Assembly: GCA_041984885.1 (NCBI GenBank)
Contig: JBHIXH010000078.1
Coordinates: 1 to 7,161, forward strand
From: UBA4486 sp041984885
GTDB taxonomy: Bacteria; Pseudomonadota; Gammaproteobacteria; Eutrophobiales; Eutrophobiaceae
Direction: 5' to 3'
Length of the DNA stretch: 7,161 bases
Positions within the stretch are counted from its first letter, which is position 1; each line of letters begins with the position of its first letter. Positions 5,550-7,161 of the stretch are shown piece after piece. Below the pieces are notes generated by a model. That model was not told the DNA's origin. It ran no database searches and saw nothing but the letters and a program-made list of their open reading frames with translations. A program made the position numbers and the translations under genes.

Positions 5550-7161
5550 AACCCTAATGTCTCCCTGATCTGGTCGGGTAATTTATCCAGAATTCCAAAA
5601 TGGATCAGCACGAATGCAAATGCGCCGAATAAAACCAGATAAAAACAAATATATACAAGGATGCCGAGTCTACGCTGGGAAATTTCCTGTGAAGACCAGT
5701 ACATGGTCACGCCGCCGTAAACGGGGATATCAAAATCCTCCTCGATTACAGATTGTTGGTAGTATGTCGGTTTGAATTGCTCATAAACCCAGGCTAGGAC
5801 CCCGCCGCCAATCACCCCGAATATGAGGACGGCTACAGATAACAGTATACGATTCGGACTTATTGGTTCCAGTGGCACTCTCGCAGGCTCGATAATATTA
5901 AACTGGTATTGACTGCCGGATTGTTCGGCCTCTCGTGATATCTGTGCCGACGCTCTCCTCTGAACCAGATTGTCATAGGTTTCCTTGAGAATTTCATAGT
6001 TACGTACCAGCCCTTTCATCTTCGCTTCAACTTCCGGCATTATATTGGCGAGGGCATTCATTTCCTCGATTTTGTTTCGATATTCCTCGATTCTGGCATT
6101 GATAGCTGCGATCTCAGAATTTGAACCGCTGAGCATGATTTTCAATTCCTGATACAAATCGGAGTTCTTGACGGAGGATGAAACCTTGACTTCCGTGTCC
6201 TCATTGTCAGCTTTTTCCTCTTCGGCTTTTTCGATTTTCTGTTGCCGCAATAACTCCTCAAGGGCATTGCGTGTGGTAATGACATCTGGATGCTTATCTG
6301 TAAATTGAAGCTCAAGTTCATCCAGTTTCAGTTCCATGGTGTCGATACGAAGTTCCAGCTGGGATTTTTCTTTTGGTGCGGTTTCAAGCAACTTATCAGG
6401 TGTAGCGCCAGGCTGGTTTTCAAGACTGACAATTTGTTCCTGCAGTGATGCGTTTTTATTGCGTTCTTCCCGGAGATTTAACAGGGCCTCGTCCAGTTTT
6501 GCCTCAAGGGCATAAAGACGGGAGTAAAAATTGTTGCCTTTGTCGGGGGTAAGCCCGGAATTTTTTTGTTTAAAATCCTTTATTTTTTCCTCTGCCTGCT
6601 CCAGCTTGAGTCGATATTCATTGATTTTATCATCCAGAAATTCCTCAGCCTTGTCGCTGTCTTTTCGAGAGATACCAAGCAGGCTTTCGACAAAAAGATT
6701 CAATAACGAATCTACAACCTTTTTTGCTATAACCGGATCCTCGTCCAGGTAAGTGATACTGTATAAGTTATCGCTATCCCGCTTGTTATTGCTGATCGAA
6801 ACTGCGCTGATGTTGATCGACTCTTTCAACTTGTCAAGGAGTTCATCCATCTCTATAGGCGAAGTTGCAGTAAGGTCCAGTTCGGTATCCTGAGCAACCT
6901 TAAGCAGATTGGGGCGAGTGGTCAGGGTTCTTTTTATTAGAGAAATAGATTCCTCTTTAACAGAGCTATCTACGGCCAATCCCTGAAGCAAAGGTTTTAA
7001 AACTGTCTTTGTGTCAAAAAAGAACTTTGCCTCTACCTGGTATTGATCCGGTAAAATTTTCACAACAGACCAGCCTGCTGCGCATACGATGAAAGCACTG
7101 ATAAGTGCTATCCAGCGATGATGCAAAATGATCCAGAACTGCGAATTCAGTTGTTCGAGTA
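5546..7161 (-). CDS. Wzz/GumC-like polysaccharide chain-length determinant, XrtA/PEP-CTERM type (5' partial)
   Basis: An inner-membrane polysaccharide co-polymerase. The frame stays open to the window edge, reading LEQLNSQFWIILHHRW before the first hydrophobic segment, as expected for the family N-terminus. The TTG at 7126-7124 is therefore not the true start, which lies beyond 7161. Counting from that TTG, membrane segment 1 is about residues 5-25, and LPDQYQVEAKFFFDTKTVLK (25-44) begins the Wzz domain. Long periplasmic coiled coils occupy about 155-235, 252-310 and 335-395, with DKHPDV (277-282), a motif shared with GumC/Wzc proteins, between helices. The proline-rich EPARVPLEPISPNR (413-426) precedes segment 2 (about 427-447). 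A third hydrophobic segment lies at about 487-512, a feature of the XrtA-linked (TIGR03007-type) group. The protein would set exopolysaccharide length and is the membrane partner of the kinase encoded next, which overlaps it by 4 bases. The operon promoter is outside the window. Confidence 0.92.
   Translation of the reverse strand, partial: LEQLNSQFWIILHHRWIALISAFIVCAAGWSVVKILPDQYQVEAKFFFDTKTVLKPLLQGLAVDSSVKEESISLIKRTLTTRPNLLKVAQDTELDLTATSPIEMDELLDKLKESINISAVSISNNKRDSDNLYSITYLDEDPVIAKKVVDSLLNLFVESLLGISRKDSDKAEEFLDDKINEYRLKLEQAEEKIKDFKQKNSGLTPDKGNNFYSRLYALEAKLDEALLNLREERNKNASLQEQIVSLENQPGATPDKLLETAPKEKSQLELRIDTMELKLDELELQFTDKHPDVITTRNALEELLRQQKIEKAEEEKADNEDTEVKVSSSVKNSDLYQELKIMLSGSNSEIAAINARIEEYRNKIEEMNALANIMPEVEAKMKGLVRNYEILKETYDNLVQRRASAQISREAEQSGSQYQFNIIEPARVPLEPISPNRILLSVAVLIFGVIGGGVLAWVYEQFKPTYYQQSVIEEDFDIPVYGGVTMYWSSQEISQRRLGILVYICFYLVLFGAFAFVLIHFGILDKLPDQIRETLGL

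Overview
The window reads as chromosomal DNA of a gammaproteobacterium with moderate to low GC. This rests on the resemblance of the GlmU tail, the RraA protein and the glycine-zipper surface protein to gammaproteobacterial families. No mobile element, CRISPR array, rRNA or tRNA was seen. Family assignments below come from motif recognition, not from database searches.

Plus strand, 1-2159. The window opens inside the 3' end of glmU (cell-wall and LPS precursor UDP-GlcNAc synthesis). A nitrilase-superfamily amidohydrolase (279-1064) and an RraA-family protein (1083-1559) follow. The gaps are only 15 and 18 bases, so the three are probably one transcript. A 108-base gap with a weak candidate promoter and a short palindrome precedes an exported glycine-zipper protein of the 17-kDa surface antigen type (1668-2159). 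A strong hairpin at 2181-2207 ends this half and can act as a terminator in both directions.

Minus strand, 7161-2206. Four genes are packed with overlaps of 4 and 8 bases and one gap of 1 base. In transcription order they encode a Wzz/GumC-like polysaccharide chain-length determinant (5' end outside the window), a bacterial tyrosine autokinase, an outer-membrane beta-barrel-like protein, and an ExeA-like AAA ATPase. This set and order match the polysaccharide-export core of exosortase A (XrtA)/PEP-CTERM loci: families TIGR03007, TIGR03018, TIGR03016 and TIGR03015 as I recall them. The first two would control polymer length through a membrane co-polymerase and its kinase. The barrel and the ATPase are conserved partners whose roles are poorly known. 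The exosortase, glycosyltransferases and PEP-CTERM substrates are not in the window, and the run ends here at the terminator.

I found no clearly new system. The points most worth a second look are the truncated XrtA-type module, the RraA protein that keeps aldolase-type residues, the unusual glmU-nitrilase-rraA linkage, and the start-codon corrections.
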